From Candidatus Brachybacter algidus (GTDB taxonomy: Bacteria > Bacteroidota > Bacteroidia > Chitinophagales > Saprospiraceae), in assembly GCA_016711705.1 (NCBI GenBank), contig JADJSK010000001.1:558001-622000 (forward strand): 64,000 nt of DNA, in the 5' to 3' direction. Under the pieces are notes generated by a model. That model did no database searches. It saw only the letters and a list, made by a program, of their open reading frames with translations, and was not told the origin of the DNA. This document shows, piece after piece, positions 38,107 through 47,909 of this stretch. Positions within the stretch are counted from its first letter, which is position 1; each line of letters begins with the position of its first letter. The translations under genes were made by a program, and so were the position numbers.

Positions 38107-38913
38107 ATGTTAAGAAATATTTATTATGCTCTAAGTCCGCAATTGCGCTTATTCGTGCGAAAACTAGTTTATTGGCCAGTGGATTTATTTTCTCCGAAAA
38201 ATAACCGTATTCCTCCCAAAGGTTTAATTTATACTGGACGAGGAGATTTTTTGCAAGCCGGAAAGTATTGGACCAATAAATTTATAGAAGAAGGTGGATT
38301 ATTACCAGACGACAAATTATTAGACATTGGAAGCGGCATAGGTAGGATGGCTGTAGGGCTTACTTCATATTTAAAAACTGGGGAATATGAAGGTTTTGAC
38401 GCTGTAAAACAGGGCGTTGATTGGTGTCAGATAAATATTCAAAGTAAATTTCCAAATTTTCAATTCAAATACGTAGATCTTTCTAACGATCTTTATAAGT
38501 CATCAGGTATTGATGCATCCACTTTTGCTTTTCCATATCCAACAGATCATTTCAACTTTGCTATATCAGTTTCTGTTTTTACACACATGTTGCCGCATGA
38601 AATCAATAACTACTTGGCAGAGACTGCGAGAACATTAAAACAAGGTGGTATATTATTTGCAACTTTTTTTATTATAGAAAAGGACCCGATTAATGCAAGA
38701 GAAGATTTTAGTTTTACTTATGATTATGGTCATTATTACTTAATGGATCAAAAAGTAAAATCAGCGAATGTCGCTTTAGACCTAAGTTATTTGATATCCT
38801 TAATCGAAAAGAATGGCTTTAAATTAGAGAAATATGTTAAGGGATATTGGCAAACGAATGTTCCTCATGAAAGTAACGACTTTCAGGATTATATGATATT
38901 AAAGAAAAAATAA
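38107..38913 (+). CDS. Class I SAM-dependent methyltransferase
   Basis: This 268-residue protein has motif I in LLDIGSGIGRMAVGL (about residues 79-93), an acidic motif II (YEGFDAVKQG), and a post-core ISVSVFTHMLPHEINNYL. The substrate cannot be told. It lies 26 bases after the MCE gene, and its stop is 6 bases from the stop of the convergent kup gene. Confidence 0.88.
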   Translation: MLRNIYYALSPQLRLFVRKLVYWPVDLFSPKNNRIPPKGLIYTGRGDFLQAGKYWTNKFIEEGGLLPDDKLLDIGSGIGRMAVGLTSYLKTGEYEGFDAVKQGVDWCQINIQSKFPNFQFKYVDLSNDLYKSSGIDASTFAFPYPTDHFNFAISVSVFTHMLPHEINNYLAETARTLKQGGILFATFFIIEKDPINAREDFSFTYDYGHYYLMDQKVKSANVALDLSYLISLIEKNGFKLEKYVKGYWQTNVPHESNDFQDYMILKKK

Positions 38914-38919
38914 ATTGTT

Positions 38920-40872
38920 TTAATCTAATCGCGGTTTATCTAATCTATTGAGTGAAATACCTGTGATGGGTCTAATGATCAGAGGTACCTTTTCGGCTTT
39001 TACAACGGATGTATCTAACCCAAACCATTTCTCAGGTGAAGCTGTGAGCTTTTTGACAGCAATCTGAAAACTCAATATGAACTTCTCAATAAATTTGTCT
39101 TTACTTTCATAAGATAAGACATCTTCTAGGTAAATAAATTGAAAGTCCCCTACTCCATTGGATTCTTTCATAAAATGGTATTTCTCTTTAAATTTCAATT
39201 CGCCTTTTTCAAGCATATCAGTAACGACATATCTTAAGAAAACACTGATCCTTTGTTGCACCCTAAAACCCAAATAAAATGTAACCCTTATAAGGTCTTC
39301 TTTAATCAAGGTATTAACATGGTAGTCCATTCTAAAAGGGTCTTCATCCACCTGGATATTAATCAACCAATAGTAATCAGCTCTCTTGGGTTGTTTTTGG
39401 AGGATTGAATATAGGATGCCCTTTTCAACTTCGTCCTCTACTTTTGATTTAGTCAGATAAACTAGATGTGTGGCATACTTTGGATATGTGAGGTCATTGG
39501 ACAATGATGCCAACTGATCGTCATAATGCTGAAGTTTAACATACTGGGCATGTCTGCCTTTGATTCTGGAAGCTCTTACCCAAACCCAGTTTAAAAATAT
39601 AATAATGAAAGCTATAGTTAATGTGATGTAGCCTCCATGCCATATTTTGCTGAAGTTTGCCAACATAAAGATAGATTCTAAGCTAGCAAAAAGGATAGTG
39701 ACACCATAAGTGAAGATTGGATTGATTTTCTTCATCTTCATATAAAAGAAGAGGAGGATAGTAGTCATTAGCATTGTAAAAGTAATAGCCAATCCGTATG
39801 CTGCTTCCATTTTTAATGGATCCTGGAAATAGAGCACGACTGCAATACAACCGATTAATAGAAATGTATTGACTAGTGGTATATATAATTGACCTTTTAT
39901 ATTGGAAGGATATTCCACAGTAAGTTTAGGAAATATATTGAGTGATATCCCTTCACTTACCAAGGTGAATGATCCTGAGATAAGTGCCTGACTGGCTACT
40001 ATAGAGGCAAGTGTGGATATTACTATACCAGCAGGTAAAAACCAAGGAGGCATAATAGAATAGAATACACTTTTAGTATAAACATCACCCACGTGATGCA
40101 ATAAAAAAGCTCCCTGTCCAAGGTAATTAAGTACAAGGCATGTCTTTACAAAGATCCATGATACTTGTATGTTTTTCCTTCCACAATGGCCCAGATCACT
40201 GTATAATGCTTCAGCTCCTGTAGTACAAAGAAATATAGCTCCTAATATTGCTAATCCCTTAGGGTTTTCTTTCAGCACTTCAAAAGCATAATATGGATTG
40301 AAGGCTTTGAGTACGATTGGCATGTCAAGGATTTGAATAAAACCCAATATTCCCAACATTGAAAACCAAATAACCATTATTGGGCCAAAAGATTTTCCAA
40401 TAAATGCAGTACCGAATCGTTGAACAAAGAATAACCCCAAGAGAATAAAAATAACGATCGGGATCGTCGGAATATCTGCATTGTATATTTTTAAGGCATC
40501 AATAGCTGATGAAACAGTTATACTAGGAGTAATTATACCATCTGCAATCATCATTGCACCACCTATAATCGCAACTACTATAAGCCATTTTTTCTGCCTT
40601 TTTACAAGTGAAAAAAGTGATAAGATGCCTCCTTCACCGTTATTATCTGCCCTAAGAGTGATAAGAATATACTTGACTGTGGTCGCTAGTGTTAAAGTCC
40701 AAATCACACAAGATATCGCTCCAATAATCAATAGTTCCGAAACCGGTACACCACTGATAACAGCTCCCATCACATATAATGGAGAAGTACCTATATCTCC
40801 ATAAATAATGCCTAAGGTGATTAGTAAGCCTGCAAAGCTTACTTTCTTCATATCAATATGCTTAGAAGACAT
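38920..40872 (-). CDS. kup: KUP family potassium transporter
   Basis: This 650-residue protein has about twelve membrane helices in the first 440 residues, starting with LGIIYGDIGTSPLYVMGAV, the KUP signature. A cytoplasmic C-terminal domain follows. Kup proteins import K+ by proton symport. It is last in a reverse-strand run of lysS, elaA-like and kup, with gaps of 2 and 29 bases. Confidence 0.96.
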   Translation of the reverse strand: MSSKHIDMKKVSFAGLLITLGIIYGDIGTSPLYVMGAVISGVPVSELLIIGAISCVIWTLTLATTVKYILITLRADNNGEGGILSLFSLVKRQKKWLIVVAIIGGAMMIADGIITPSITVSSAIDALKIYNADIPTIPIVIFILLGLFFVQRFGTAFIGKSFGPIMVIWFSMLGILGFIQILDMPIVLKAFNPYYAFEVLKENPKGLAILGAIFLCTTGAEALYSDLGHCGRKNIQVSWIFVKTCLVLNYLGQGAFLLHHVGDVYTKSVFYSIMPPWFLPAGIVISTLASIVASQALISGSFTLVSEGISLNIFPKLTVEYPSNIKGQLYIPLVNTFLLIGCIAVVLYFQDPLKMEAAYGLAITFTMLMTTILLFFYMKMKKINPIFTYGVTILFASLESIFMLANFSKIWHGGYITLTIAFIIIFLNWVWVRASRIKGRHAQYVKLQHYDDQLASLSNDLTYPKYATHLVYLTKSKVEDEVEKGILYSILQKQPKRADYYWLINIQVDEDPFRMDYHVNTLIKEDLIRVTFYLGFRVQQRISVFLRYVVTDMLEKGELKFKEKYHFMKESNGVGDFQFIYLEDVLSYESKDKFIEKFILSFQIAVKKLTASPEKWFGLDTSVVKAEKVPLIIRPITGISLNRLDKPRLD

Positions 40873-40901
40873 AATTTTATATTTTATAAACTGACTATAT
40901 A

Positions 40902-41366
40902 TTAGCTTTTATAATTAAATATCATATGAATGTGGTCTATACCATCTTCATCGTATATTTCTCCTGTTTGAACATATCCAAAAGTAGCATAGAATTTCTT
41001 TAAATAATATTGAGCACCTATTTTAATAGGCATTTCAGCATCTTCTTCCTTGAGAATTTTCATTGCTTCTGCCATAAGCAGCTGACCATAACCTTTGCCT
41101 CTTCCATTCTTAGTGGTCAAGACCCTTCCTATCGAATAATAGCCTTCATAAGGTTTACCTGGTGGCAATAAACGGCAGTAAGCGACCAGTTCATTCTGTT
41201 CGTCGTACCCTAAAACATGAAATGCGGCAACATCTAATCCATCGATATCCTGATAAAGACAATTTTGCTCCAATGCAAACACCTGTTCTCTCATGAAAAG
41301 AATATTATACAGTGCTATACTGGATAGGTCTTTAAATGGGATTACAGAGAAAGTAAGTTGGTTCAT
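40902..41366 (-). CDS. ElaA-like GNAT acetyltransferase
   Basis: This 154-residue protein contains LRxRxxVF-like FMREQVFALEQ near the N-terminus, DIDGLD, and the acetyl-CoA-binding loop VLTTKNGRGKGYGQLLMAEA (about residues 84-103), as in ElaA. The substrate is unknown. It begins two bases after the lysS stop. Confidence 0.9.
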   Translation of the reverse strand: MNQLTFSVIPFKDLSSIALYNILFMREQVFALEQNCLYQDIDGLDVAAFHVLGYDEQNELVAYCRLLPPGKPYEGYYSIGRVLTTKNGRGKGYGQLLMAEAMKILKEEDAEMPIKIGAQYYLKKFYATFGYVQTGEIYDEDGIDHIHMIFNYKS

Positions 41367-41368
41367 AT

Positions 41369-43186
41369 TTATTCAGTAATATCTAAAGTAGTTTGGTTTT
41401 TAATTTCATCTATAATAGAGGCTGCCTCTGCGTATAAAATGATCTTATCAAAAAACAATCGTCTAAGTGTGGTATGACCATCGTGCGTTGAAAACATTAT
41501 TTCTATGGATGAATATTTATCTCCAGCATTCAATTTATATGAAGATGAGCTTATTTTCTCTGAATTTTCCTGAATATATGTGATGATTTCTTCAAGGTTG
41601 ACACTGCATCCCTCCCAAATCTCCTTCTCATTGATTTTCACTTGATTCAACCTATCTAAAACTAGTTCTCGACCAAGATAAAATAATAAATTACCAACTT
41701 GAGGGCCTTTGTCTTTATTCAGAAACAAGGTATACATTGCTTTGAAACTAACCTTAGGCAAAGTTGGAACCATCCTGGATGAATCAAATATCTGTTGTTG
41801 AATAAGTGATTCTTTCCATTCTATTTTTGGAAGATCTTCCCTGAACTGCTTAATGAATCCTAAATTTTCAGCATCAAGTTTAGAGAGAATTTCGTCAGAA
41901 AGATTATCCTGAACTTCAAACTTATCTTCATCTTCAGCAAAATTCTCAAGCCAGAATTTAGCTGATTTAATGCGACCATCTAATCTATTTAGCTCTAAAG
42001 TGTTAAGTTCACTTCCTTTGATAATCTTAGCCTCATTATAAATATCAACATGTGGTAACTGGATGAGGTTTTTGATTAATGAAAAACCTGGAATTTGATA
42101 GTTGGTAGAATTGTCCAATTCAGAAATTCTGTACGTTTCTTTTTGTGCTTCTTTTTCTTCACTTCCTGAGAATGCACCTGCTCGAACTCCGTCAAAGTCA
42201 TTATATAATTTGACAATAAAATTTTCAGTGGGTGAAAAGTTGATTGCTCTTTTTGGCGGAGTGCTTAACATTAAATACCTAAGTATCTCAGTTGGTAAGA
42301 AATTACTCATTTCTCTTGCTGTAGCTCCTATCCCTTTCGAAGAGGACATCTTAGCACCATCAGTAAGAAAAAATCCATAAGGAATGTTTAATGGTGGAAT
42401 TTTATTGAATACATTTCTCAAAACACTTGACGAAACATCGCGAGAGCCACCTTTTGTTGAGTGATCCATACCTGCTCCTTCTATAGTGATGCCCCAAGTC
42501 ATCCATTTTGCAACCCATTCCAGCTTCCAAGGAAGTTTGCCATTTCCGTCAAATGGGGACATTTTACCTGTATGACCGCAACCCTGAGCCCATTTGACCA
42601 TATTAGGATGACAAATGTATGTCACCTCTTTCCCATCGAAATCAATTACTTCTGTCGTACCTATTCTACCACAATTTTCGCAAATAGTTTGGAAAGGATA
42701 CCACTTATCTGACTTCTCAGAGCCGCTTACTTTTTTATAGATTCCTCTAATGGCATCAGAGTTATTCAATATTTGCTCAATTGCCTCATTAAATTGACCG
42801 CTGCGGTAGATATCCCTCATGCGGTATTTTTCAGCTTCAACCCCAAGAGTATCGAAAATTTTGAAAAATCCTGAAATGAAATGATCCGCCATGTCACTAA
42901 ATTCTGAACCCGGAGGTGCGGGAACATTACATAATGGCATTCCAAGATATTTTGAGAAATGCTCATCTTGTCCTTTAGGTATCTCATCGACCGGATCATA
43001 ATCATCAGAACCAAAGGTATATCTTACGTTATAACCTTCATCTCTTAGAACTTTATAAATAGCATCATGTATTAATACGCCGCGTAATGAACCTATATGG
43101 GGCTCACCTGAAGGTGTTTTAGAATCGTTAATCAATTGAGGTTGATCTTTATTGATAGCCTTCAGCAATTCCTGTGTCCAGAACAT
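41369..43186 (-). CDS. lysS: Lysyl-tRNA synthetase, class I
   Basis: This 605-residue protein attaches Lys to tRNA-Lys. It is the class I form: TPSGEPHIGSLRG (HIGH-type HIGS at residues 30-33) and KMSSSKG mark a Rossmann class I core. A zinc-ribbon region has CENCG and CGHTGKM. Class II LysRS motifs are absent. Class I LysRS is mostly known from archaea, alphaproteobacteria and spirochetes. An upstream in-frame ATG at 43210 exists, but the start MFWTQELLKA at 43186 is more typical. A 500-base gene-free leader precedes it. Confidence 0.93.
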   Translation of the reverse strand: MFWTQELLKAINKDQPQLINDSKTPSGEPHIGSLRGVLIHDAIYKVLRDEGYNVRYTFGSDDYDPVDEIPKGQDEHFSKYLGMPLCNVPAPPGSEFSDMADHFISGFFKIFDTLGVEAEKYRMRDIYRSGQFNEAIEQILNNSDAIRGIYKKVSGSEKSDKWYPFQTICENCGRIGTTEVIDFDGKEVTYICHPNMVKWAQGCGHTGKMSPFDGNGKLPWKLEWVAKWMTWGITIEGAGMDHSTKGGSRDVSSSVLRNVFNKIPPLNIPYGFFLTDGAKMSSSKGIGATAREMSNFLPTEILRYLMLSTPPKRAINFSPTENFIVKLYNDFDGVRAGAFSGSEEKEAQKETYRISELDNSTNYQIPGFSLIKNLIQLPHVDIYNEAKIIKGSELNTLELNRLDGRIKSAKFWLENFAEDEDKFEVQDNLSDEILSKLDAENLGFIKQFREDLPKIEWKESLIQQQIFDSSRMVPTLPKVSFKAMYTLFLNKDKGPQVGNLLFYLGRELVLDRLNQVKINEKEIWEGCSVNLEEIITYIQENSEKISSSSYKLNAGDKYSSIEIMFSTHDGHTTLRRLFFDKIILYAEAASIIDEIKNQTTLDITE

Positions 43187-43689
43187 ATATATTTTTAAAT
43201 TAGAAGGCACAAATGTACAATTGTTTTAAGGCTATGCAAATAAATTATCAAGTGTTCTGAAAGAGGAAGGAAGCATAAATGCCACTCAGCTTAACTTTCA
43301 GAACAAAATTAAACACATTTTTATAGTTTGACAAAACATATAAGCATAAATTAATTTTGTATTCCATATTTACACTTATGTTTATGGTATAGATTATCAA
43401 TGATATATAATTTATATAAATTTAAAAAACAATAATCTATTATATTGAAATTCAATATGTTATTATCTTTTAGAGTTTTTTTAATTTTAGTAATTGGAAA
43501 CATTTACAGGAAGCAACCATCGGAGCTTTCCCACCTACCCTATTAGTCGGGCAAGCTAGTCATCGTTTTACTTTTATTGGGTAAGCATCTGATTTCTTGT
43601 TTCGAACTTTAACTTACGATTGAGTAATCGAAAGACTTTTAGGGTTCTGGTCTAACTAGGAATAATTAGTTTTCTCTTATACCTAAGTC
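43187..43689. other. Long gene-free region upstream of lysS with a GC-richer island
   Basis: Most is AT-rich, but 43500-43640 is richer in G and C and contains short complementary segments. One is CGATT-ACTC-AATCG on the reverse strand (43617-43630), and there are AGCTT/AAGCT and CCC/GGG pairs around 43525-43560. No known RNA or T-box was recognised. It could be a leader RNA of lysS, a 3' untranslated region of comEC, or a remnant. Confidence 0.4.
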
Positions 43690-45603
43690 CTATTCATTTT
43701 GTTTAGGCAAACTGATGACGATGACTTTCTCAGAAGCATCTTGTGTATTATTTTCGGCTGGAAGAAAGTAATCTTTTTCGCCAAATGTGAAGCCTAAATC
43801 CTCCCCTTTTTTTATTCTTATTGTACTTGATTCCTTTATATTATTTTTAATTTGATTACCAAGAACTGTATTTGAAATTGTCTTATCTGTGATATCATCA
43901 TCAACTATTAAAAATGAATTTAACCCATTTTGGACTTCAACTATTCTGGAATTTTTGTTTTGATACTGTGTAACTCGCTGTATATCTTGATTGCTCCATA
44001 TTGACCTAAAATCCAACAGAATTAATAGTAAGACACCTACTGTAATATGCGATCTAAGCCTTGGATTTGTTTTATGTTGATGAATAATTAAGGCGAGAAT
44101 AATAAAAGAAGTAATCAAGGCCATCGGCAGATCAAAATATATCCGGTCAATGAGTACGTTTGGGAGCTTATTGATCAATTCTATACTAAATACCAACGCA
44201 AATGTCGCGCCATACCATGCTAGTGAAAAGTATTCAGCTAAGGGATAATATATCAACGATATAAGTATGATGACAAATCCAATCTTAATGATCCAATCTG
44301 ATATTACTACTGCGACAATCCCGGTTATTAAGAAATATATTGGAAATTGATGAAAATAATACAATATCAATGGTAATGTCCCTAATTGTGCTGCAAATGT
44401 AACTGAGATTAAATCTGTAAGTGTTTTAGAACGGCAAATTATGGCTGGTAAACATTGCCTAACTGCCTTTTGAAGTTGAATAATTCCTATAACCGCTGCA
44501 AATGAGAGTTGGAATCCTACATCCCACAAAGTCATAGGATCATAAATCAGCATGATCACTGCACCTGCACAGACTATATTGAGGGTATTGGTTTGTTTCC
44601 TGAAAATTTCTCCAAAGATCAACAAAGAAAGCATGATAGTGGCTCTTACAATCGAAGCTGCCAGTCCAACTAAGAAACTAAATATCCATATCATTAATAT
44701 TGAAATGATTGATACCCAAGTATCAGATAGCAATTTATTCAACCGAATCCTTCTTAATAGTGATCTAATGTTAGTGAAGATCAGAATAACATGCATGCCC
44801 GAAACTGCTAATAAATGAACTGCTCCGCTATTTATAAATTGTTGATTGGTTTCCTCATCTATTTTATCCCGATATCCAAATAAAAGCCCGGCAGATACGT
44901 CTGCTATTTCATTGTCTCCTATGAGCAAGCATGATCTTTCCAGCAGCCAATCTCTCATTCGTAAGGTTAAATTTTTAATATTAAAACCACTGCATGGTTC
45001 TAGGATCTCAATTTCATTACTTTTGACAAAACCGATTTTGTAAACTCTCTGTCTTTTTAAGTATTGGCCAAAATCAAATGCATTGGGATTTATTTGAGGA
45101 TCAGGATCTTTCAAAATTGTTAAAAACTTGATCTTATCTCCTGGCATAGGTACTTTGGCTAAATTTTTTGCATAAATTATAACCTTTCCTGTAGCCACTT
45201 TATATCCTTTATCCAAATGCGATTTTATTGCTATAAGATCTAGTGGGATCTGATAGCTATTCTTCTTACCAACTGGATCGCTGCAGATCGCTATTACTTC
45301 AATTTTAGAATTGTCTGCAGTCTGAGAAAATGTAGTAATGTGTGTCGGACTATTCCGTGGATCTGTTAAAGTGATAACTACAATGGTAACTATGGCTCCT
45401 ATGAATAATTGTAGTATAGTGCTTAGGTGCCTTAGTTTGAATTTTAGATTTACCAGAAATAAAGTGGCAATCAAGCCAATAGAGACAGAAATAAGATTAA
45501 CCTGAACAGATGGATCATAGAGATCTATCAATGGGGCACATATAATGCCAATAACTAATGAAAGCAATAGCCTTAATGCAGGTAATTCATGGATGGTGAT
45601 CAT
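43690..45603 (-). CDS. comEC: ComEC/Rec2 family DNA uptake channel
   Basis: This 637-residue protein has N-terminal membrane helices, a soluble DUF4131-like domain (about residues 95-210, PMPGDKIKFLTILKDP), and the Competence domain with the hallmark AVHLLAVSGMHVILIF. It has about ten helices in all. ComEC carries single-stranded DNA across the inner membrane in natural transformation. The C-terminal metallo-beta-lactamase domain of some homologues is absent. Two HhH DNA-binding proteins elsewhere in the window could be uptake partners. Confidence 0.92.
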   Translation of the reverse strand: MITIHELPALRLLLSLVIGIICAPLIDLYDPSVQVNLISVSIGLIATLFLVNLKFKLRHLSTILQLFIGAIVTIVVITLTDPRNSPTHITTFSQTADNSKIEVIAICSDPVGKKNSYQIPLDLIAIKSHLDKGYKVATGKVIIYAKNLAKVPMPGDKIKFLTILKDPDPQINPNAFDFGQYLKRQRVYKIGFVKSNEIEILEPCSGFNIKNLTLRMRDWLLERSCLLIGDNEIADVSAGLLFGYRDKIDEETNQQFINSGAVHLLAVSGMHVILIFTNIRSLLRRIRLNKLLSDTWVSIISILMIWIFSFLVGLAASIVRATIMLSLLIFGEIFRKQTNTLNIVCAGAVIMLIYDPMTLWDVGFQLSFAAVIGIIQLQKAVRQCLPAIICRSKTLTDLISVTFAAQLGTLPLILYYFHQFPIYFLITGIVAVVISDWIIKIGFVIILISLIYYPLAEYFSLAWYGATFALVFSIELINKLPNVLIDRIYFDLPMALITSFIILALIIHQHKTNPRLRSHITVGVLLLILLDFRSIWSNQDIQRVTQYQNKNSRIVEVQNGLNSFLIVDDDITDKTISNTVLGNQIKNNIKESSTIRIKKGEDLGFTFGEKDYFLPAENNTQDASEKVIVISLPKQNE

Positions 45604-45734
45604 GATTTGAAGTTTAAGAAATTAAATAAATCGGGTGAGACTCCTTTAAGTCGAATGTAAAAATATAAAACACTGGTATAAAAACAAAATAATCTATAAA
45701 GAAAGCTAATTAATTTACTAGATTATTAAAATAT

Positions 45735-46238
45735 TTATTTCTCATTGGTAATGTTTTTGTTCTTCGATCTAATGAAAGCAACCACAATAGCTGCAGCGAT
45801 TACACCCATCACAAGTGAATTATAAGCAGCCTCCTTGATAGTATTATTTAAAGAAAATTGAAATAAAGCCTGTTCTTGTGTCATAATTTTTTTCTCCACG
45901 AAATATGAGACCATATTCGTTAAGTACATAGGGGAAACGTAAGTGAATGCAATATATCTTACAAGTGGAGACAAAATTGCTATGACCAATGTTATTACAA
46001 GTCCAGCTTTTAATCCTTCTTTAAAGTCCATTTGGTCATGATAGAATTTCTTCTTCTTTTCTAAAAGGGCCAAAAAGTACAAAATGAGGGCTGGAATGGC
46101 TATTAAATTCGTATAGATCATTTGCTTATCAATATACTGATCATGCAAACCGACAGCTTTTTCCATTGTTATCCAAATAAGTGTCATGACCGAAAATATT
46201 ATTCCCCATTTCATTTCAATACCAAATTGTTTTAACAT
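45735..46238 (-). CDS. DUF4199 membrane protein
   Basis: This protein of 167 residues has four membrane helices and the features of DUF4199, a Bacteroidota family of unknown role. It begins one base after the stop of the SRPBCC gene, so the two are probably co-translated. The frame continues 16 codons upstream, but that part overlaps the preceding gene, so the ATG at 46238 is chosen. Confidence 0.86.
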   Translation of the reverse strand: MLKQFGIEMKWGIIFSVMTLIWITMEKAVGLHDQYIDKQMIYTNLIAIPALILYFLALLEKKKKFYHDQMDFKEGLKAGLVITLVIAILSPLVRYIAFTYVSPMYLTNMVSYFVEKKIMTQEQALFQFSLNNTIKEAAYNSLVMGVIAAAIVVAFIRSKNKNITNEK

Positions 46239-46239
46239 A

Positions 46240-46836
46240 TTAATTGATTGTATTTGCGGAATCAACAGGAACCGAAGGTTCAACACGTTTTTCTGTCTGT
46301 ATTTTTTCTAAAATAATTTTCAAGTCGTTCAACCCAGCCTGTAATTGATCTCCTAACATTTTATCCATATTAATAATAGGCATCATAACATTCATAGGAT
46401 AATTCATCTTGCCATCAAAGGCCCATGTTACCTTTGTTTGATTTTCCGAAACTGCATCAGTGGTCATATAAGCACTGTTGGACATCTTATAGGGCTTTTT
46501 AAACCGCAGTTCAAGATCCAATCGATCTCCTTCTTTTATCCCTATTATTTCTTGTTCTCCTGTCCCAACTTTATCATTCCCAACCCAAGATGAAACAAAT
46601 CCAACTTCACCATCATTGCCGGTATAGTTTTTTGTCATTTCAGGATCCTGCTTGTTCCAGAAGCTGTAATTATCCTGATTTTTTAAATACTTAATATAAT
46701 CAAAAACCTTATCCTTCTGGGCATCAATTGTCACATTGCGCTCAATATGATAGTCTTTTTTCATGAATAGGCCAGCTATCAAAGCAACTATTAGTAGTAA
46801 GAAAAGACCAATAAAAAATCGTTTTATGAATTTCAT
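46240..46836 (-). CDS. SRPBCC (START-like) family protein with membrane anchor
   Basis: This 198-residue protein has an N-terminal membrane anchor (RFFIGLFLLLIVALIAGLF) and then an SRPBCC ligand-binding fold: AQKDKVFDYIKYLKNQDNYSFW and TKVTWAFDGKMNYPMNVM. Such domains bind hydrophobic ligands; the ligand is unknown. It pairs with the DUF4199 gene. Confidence 0.85.
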   Translation of the reverse strand: MKFIKRFFIGLFLLLIVALIAGLFMKKDYHIERNVTIDAQKDKVFDYIKYLKNQDNYSFWNKQDPEMTKNYTGNDGEVGFVSSWVGNDKVGTGEQEIIGIKEGDRLDLELRFKKPYKMSNSAYMTTDAVSENQTKVTWAFDGKMNYPMNVMMPIINMDKMLGDQLQAGLNDLKIILEKIQTEKRVEPSVPVDSANTIN

Positions 46837-47198
46837 CTTAAACTATTTTAGAGAAATTATGTAAATTATTGATAAAGAACTATCGTATGCATCAAAATTA
46901 AGATATTAAGTGGAAGAATGATTTAAATTACTAAAAGATTTTAGTCAACCTACTCCATTACTTAAAAGAATCAAGTTTTTTAAGGATTTTAATATTAAAA
47001 AAAAATATAACCATAATACTCGCTATAATTTATGTAAAGGCCAATTGGTATAATCGGTATGTCTTTAAAATTGCTGTTAGATGAATCCTATTATTATCAT
47101 CACAAATGGTTAAAGTAATATTAAATTCACTAAAATTCGAGATCAATATAGACTACAAATTGTTCAAAAGTTGTTTATTTGTACAAGCAATAATTTAT
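46837..47198. other. Divergent intergenic region, nothing recognised
   Basis: This AT-rich space lies between the SRPBCC and thioredoxin-like genes. No gene, RNA or repeat is seen. The frame of the next gene is open from 47106, but that part lacks a signal peptide and is probably untranslated. Confidence 0.5.
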
Positions 47199-47762
47199 AT
47201 GCAGTTGAAAATTAATTTCGTAATATTATTCTTAGGAGCATTATTTATATCCGGTTCTTTCGAATCCAGGGCTCAAAATAATAGTGTTAAGGCTAGTCAT
47301 AAGACTTCTTGTAAAATCAAGTGGTATAGCATAGATGAAGTAATCGAGCTGAATAAAGCTAAAAAGAAGAAAATCATCATTGATCTATATACGGACTGGT
47401 GCGGATGGTGTAAGGTAATGGATAAGAATACCTTTGCCAATGAAGAGATTGCTACCTATATCAACAAGTACTACTATCCAGTCAAACTCGATGCCGAGTA
47501 TAAAAATGACATTACTTTCAATGACAAAGTTTATTCATACGTAGCTAATAAAGGTAAAGGTTATAACCAATTTGCTCTTGAAATCACTGGCGGAAGACTT
47601 AGTTATCCAAGTGTGGTTTTCATTGATGAAGAATTAAATGTGATTCAGCCGATTCAAGGATACCAGGAAGCCAAAGAATTTATTAAGATTGTTAAGTTCT
47701 TCGGCGAAGATCATTACAAGAAAACGCCATGGACAGTATATGAACAGAATTACGGAAAATAG
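47199..47762 (+). CDS. Secreted thioredoxin-like protein
   Basis: This 187-residue protein has a signal peptide (MQLKINFVILFLGALFISG) and a thioredoxin fold with the CxxC motif TDWCGWCKVMDKNTF, followed by KLDAEYKND and the cis-Pro region GGRLSYPSVVFIDEE. It is similar to the DUF255/thioredoxin_7 group. It is likely a periplasmic thiol reductase or a disulphide-handling protein. The repeat element begins at the last base of its stop codon. Confidence 0.9.
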   Translation: MQLKINFVILFLGALFISGSFESRAQNNSVKASHKTSCKIKWYSIDEVIELNKAKKKKIIIDLYTDWCGWCKVMDKNTFANEEIATYINKYYYPVKLDAEYKNDITFNDKVYSYVANKGKGYNQFALEITGGRLSYPSVVFIDEELNVIQPIQGYQEAKEFIKIVKFFGEDHYKKTPWTVYEQNYGK

Positions 47763-47900
47763 TGAGAAGGTGAGAAGGTGAGAAATAGTACAATTTTATA
47801 TAAATAGTTCCTTCTTTACGAATTTGTAGTAATTCTTAAATTACTGATTATTGATTACTGATTACTGATTACTGATTACTGATTACTGATTATTGATTAC
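47762..47900 (-). repeat. Bipartite dispersed repeat, copy B: octamer array, core, heptamer array
   Basis: On the plus strand it runs GTGAGAAG x 2.9 (47762-47784), core (47791-47835), then heptamers ATTACTG/ATTATTG x 8 plus ATTAC (47840-47900). Read on the reverse strand, the core holds GAATTACTACA, GGAACT and ATTTATATAAAATTG in the same order and spacing as copy A at 14812-14858. It fills the whole gap between two convergent genes. Confidence 0.9.
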
Positions 47901-47909
47901 CCATAGAAA

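Noticed and set aside
43500..43640. tRNA, tmRNA or T-box in the gap before lysS
   Set aside because: No tRNA arms, tmRNA end or T-box sequence could be recognised; only generic pairing is present.
47106..47198. N-terminal extension of the thioredoxin-like protein
   Set aside because: The signal peptide begins at 47199; the extension would bury it.
47840..47900. Heptamer array as a CRISPR or phase-variation tract in a coding region
   Set aside because: It lies between stop codons of two convergent genes and has no spacers, so it cannot change a reading frame.
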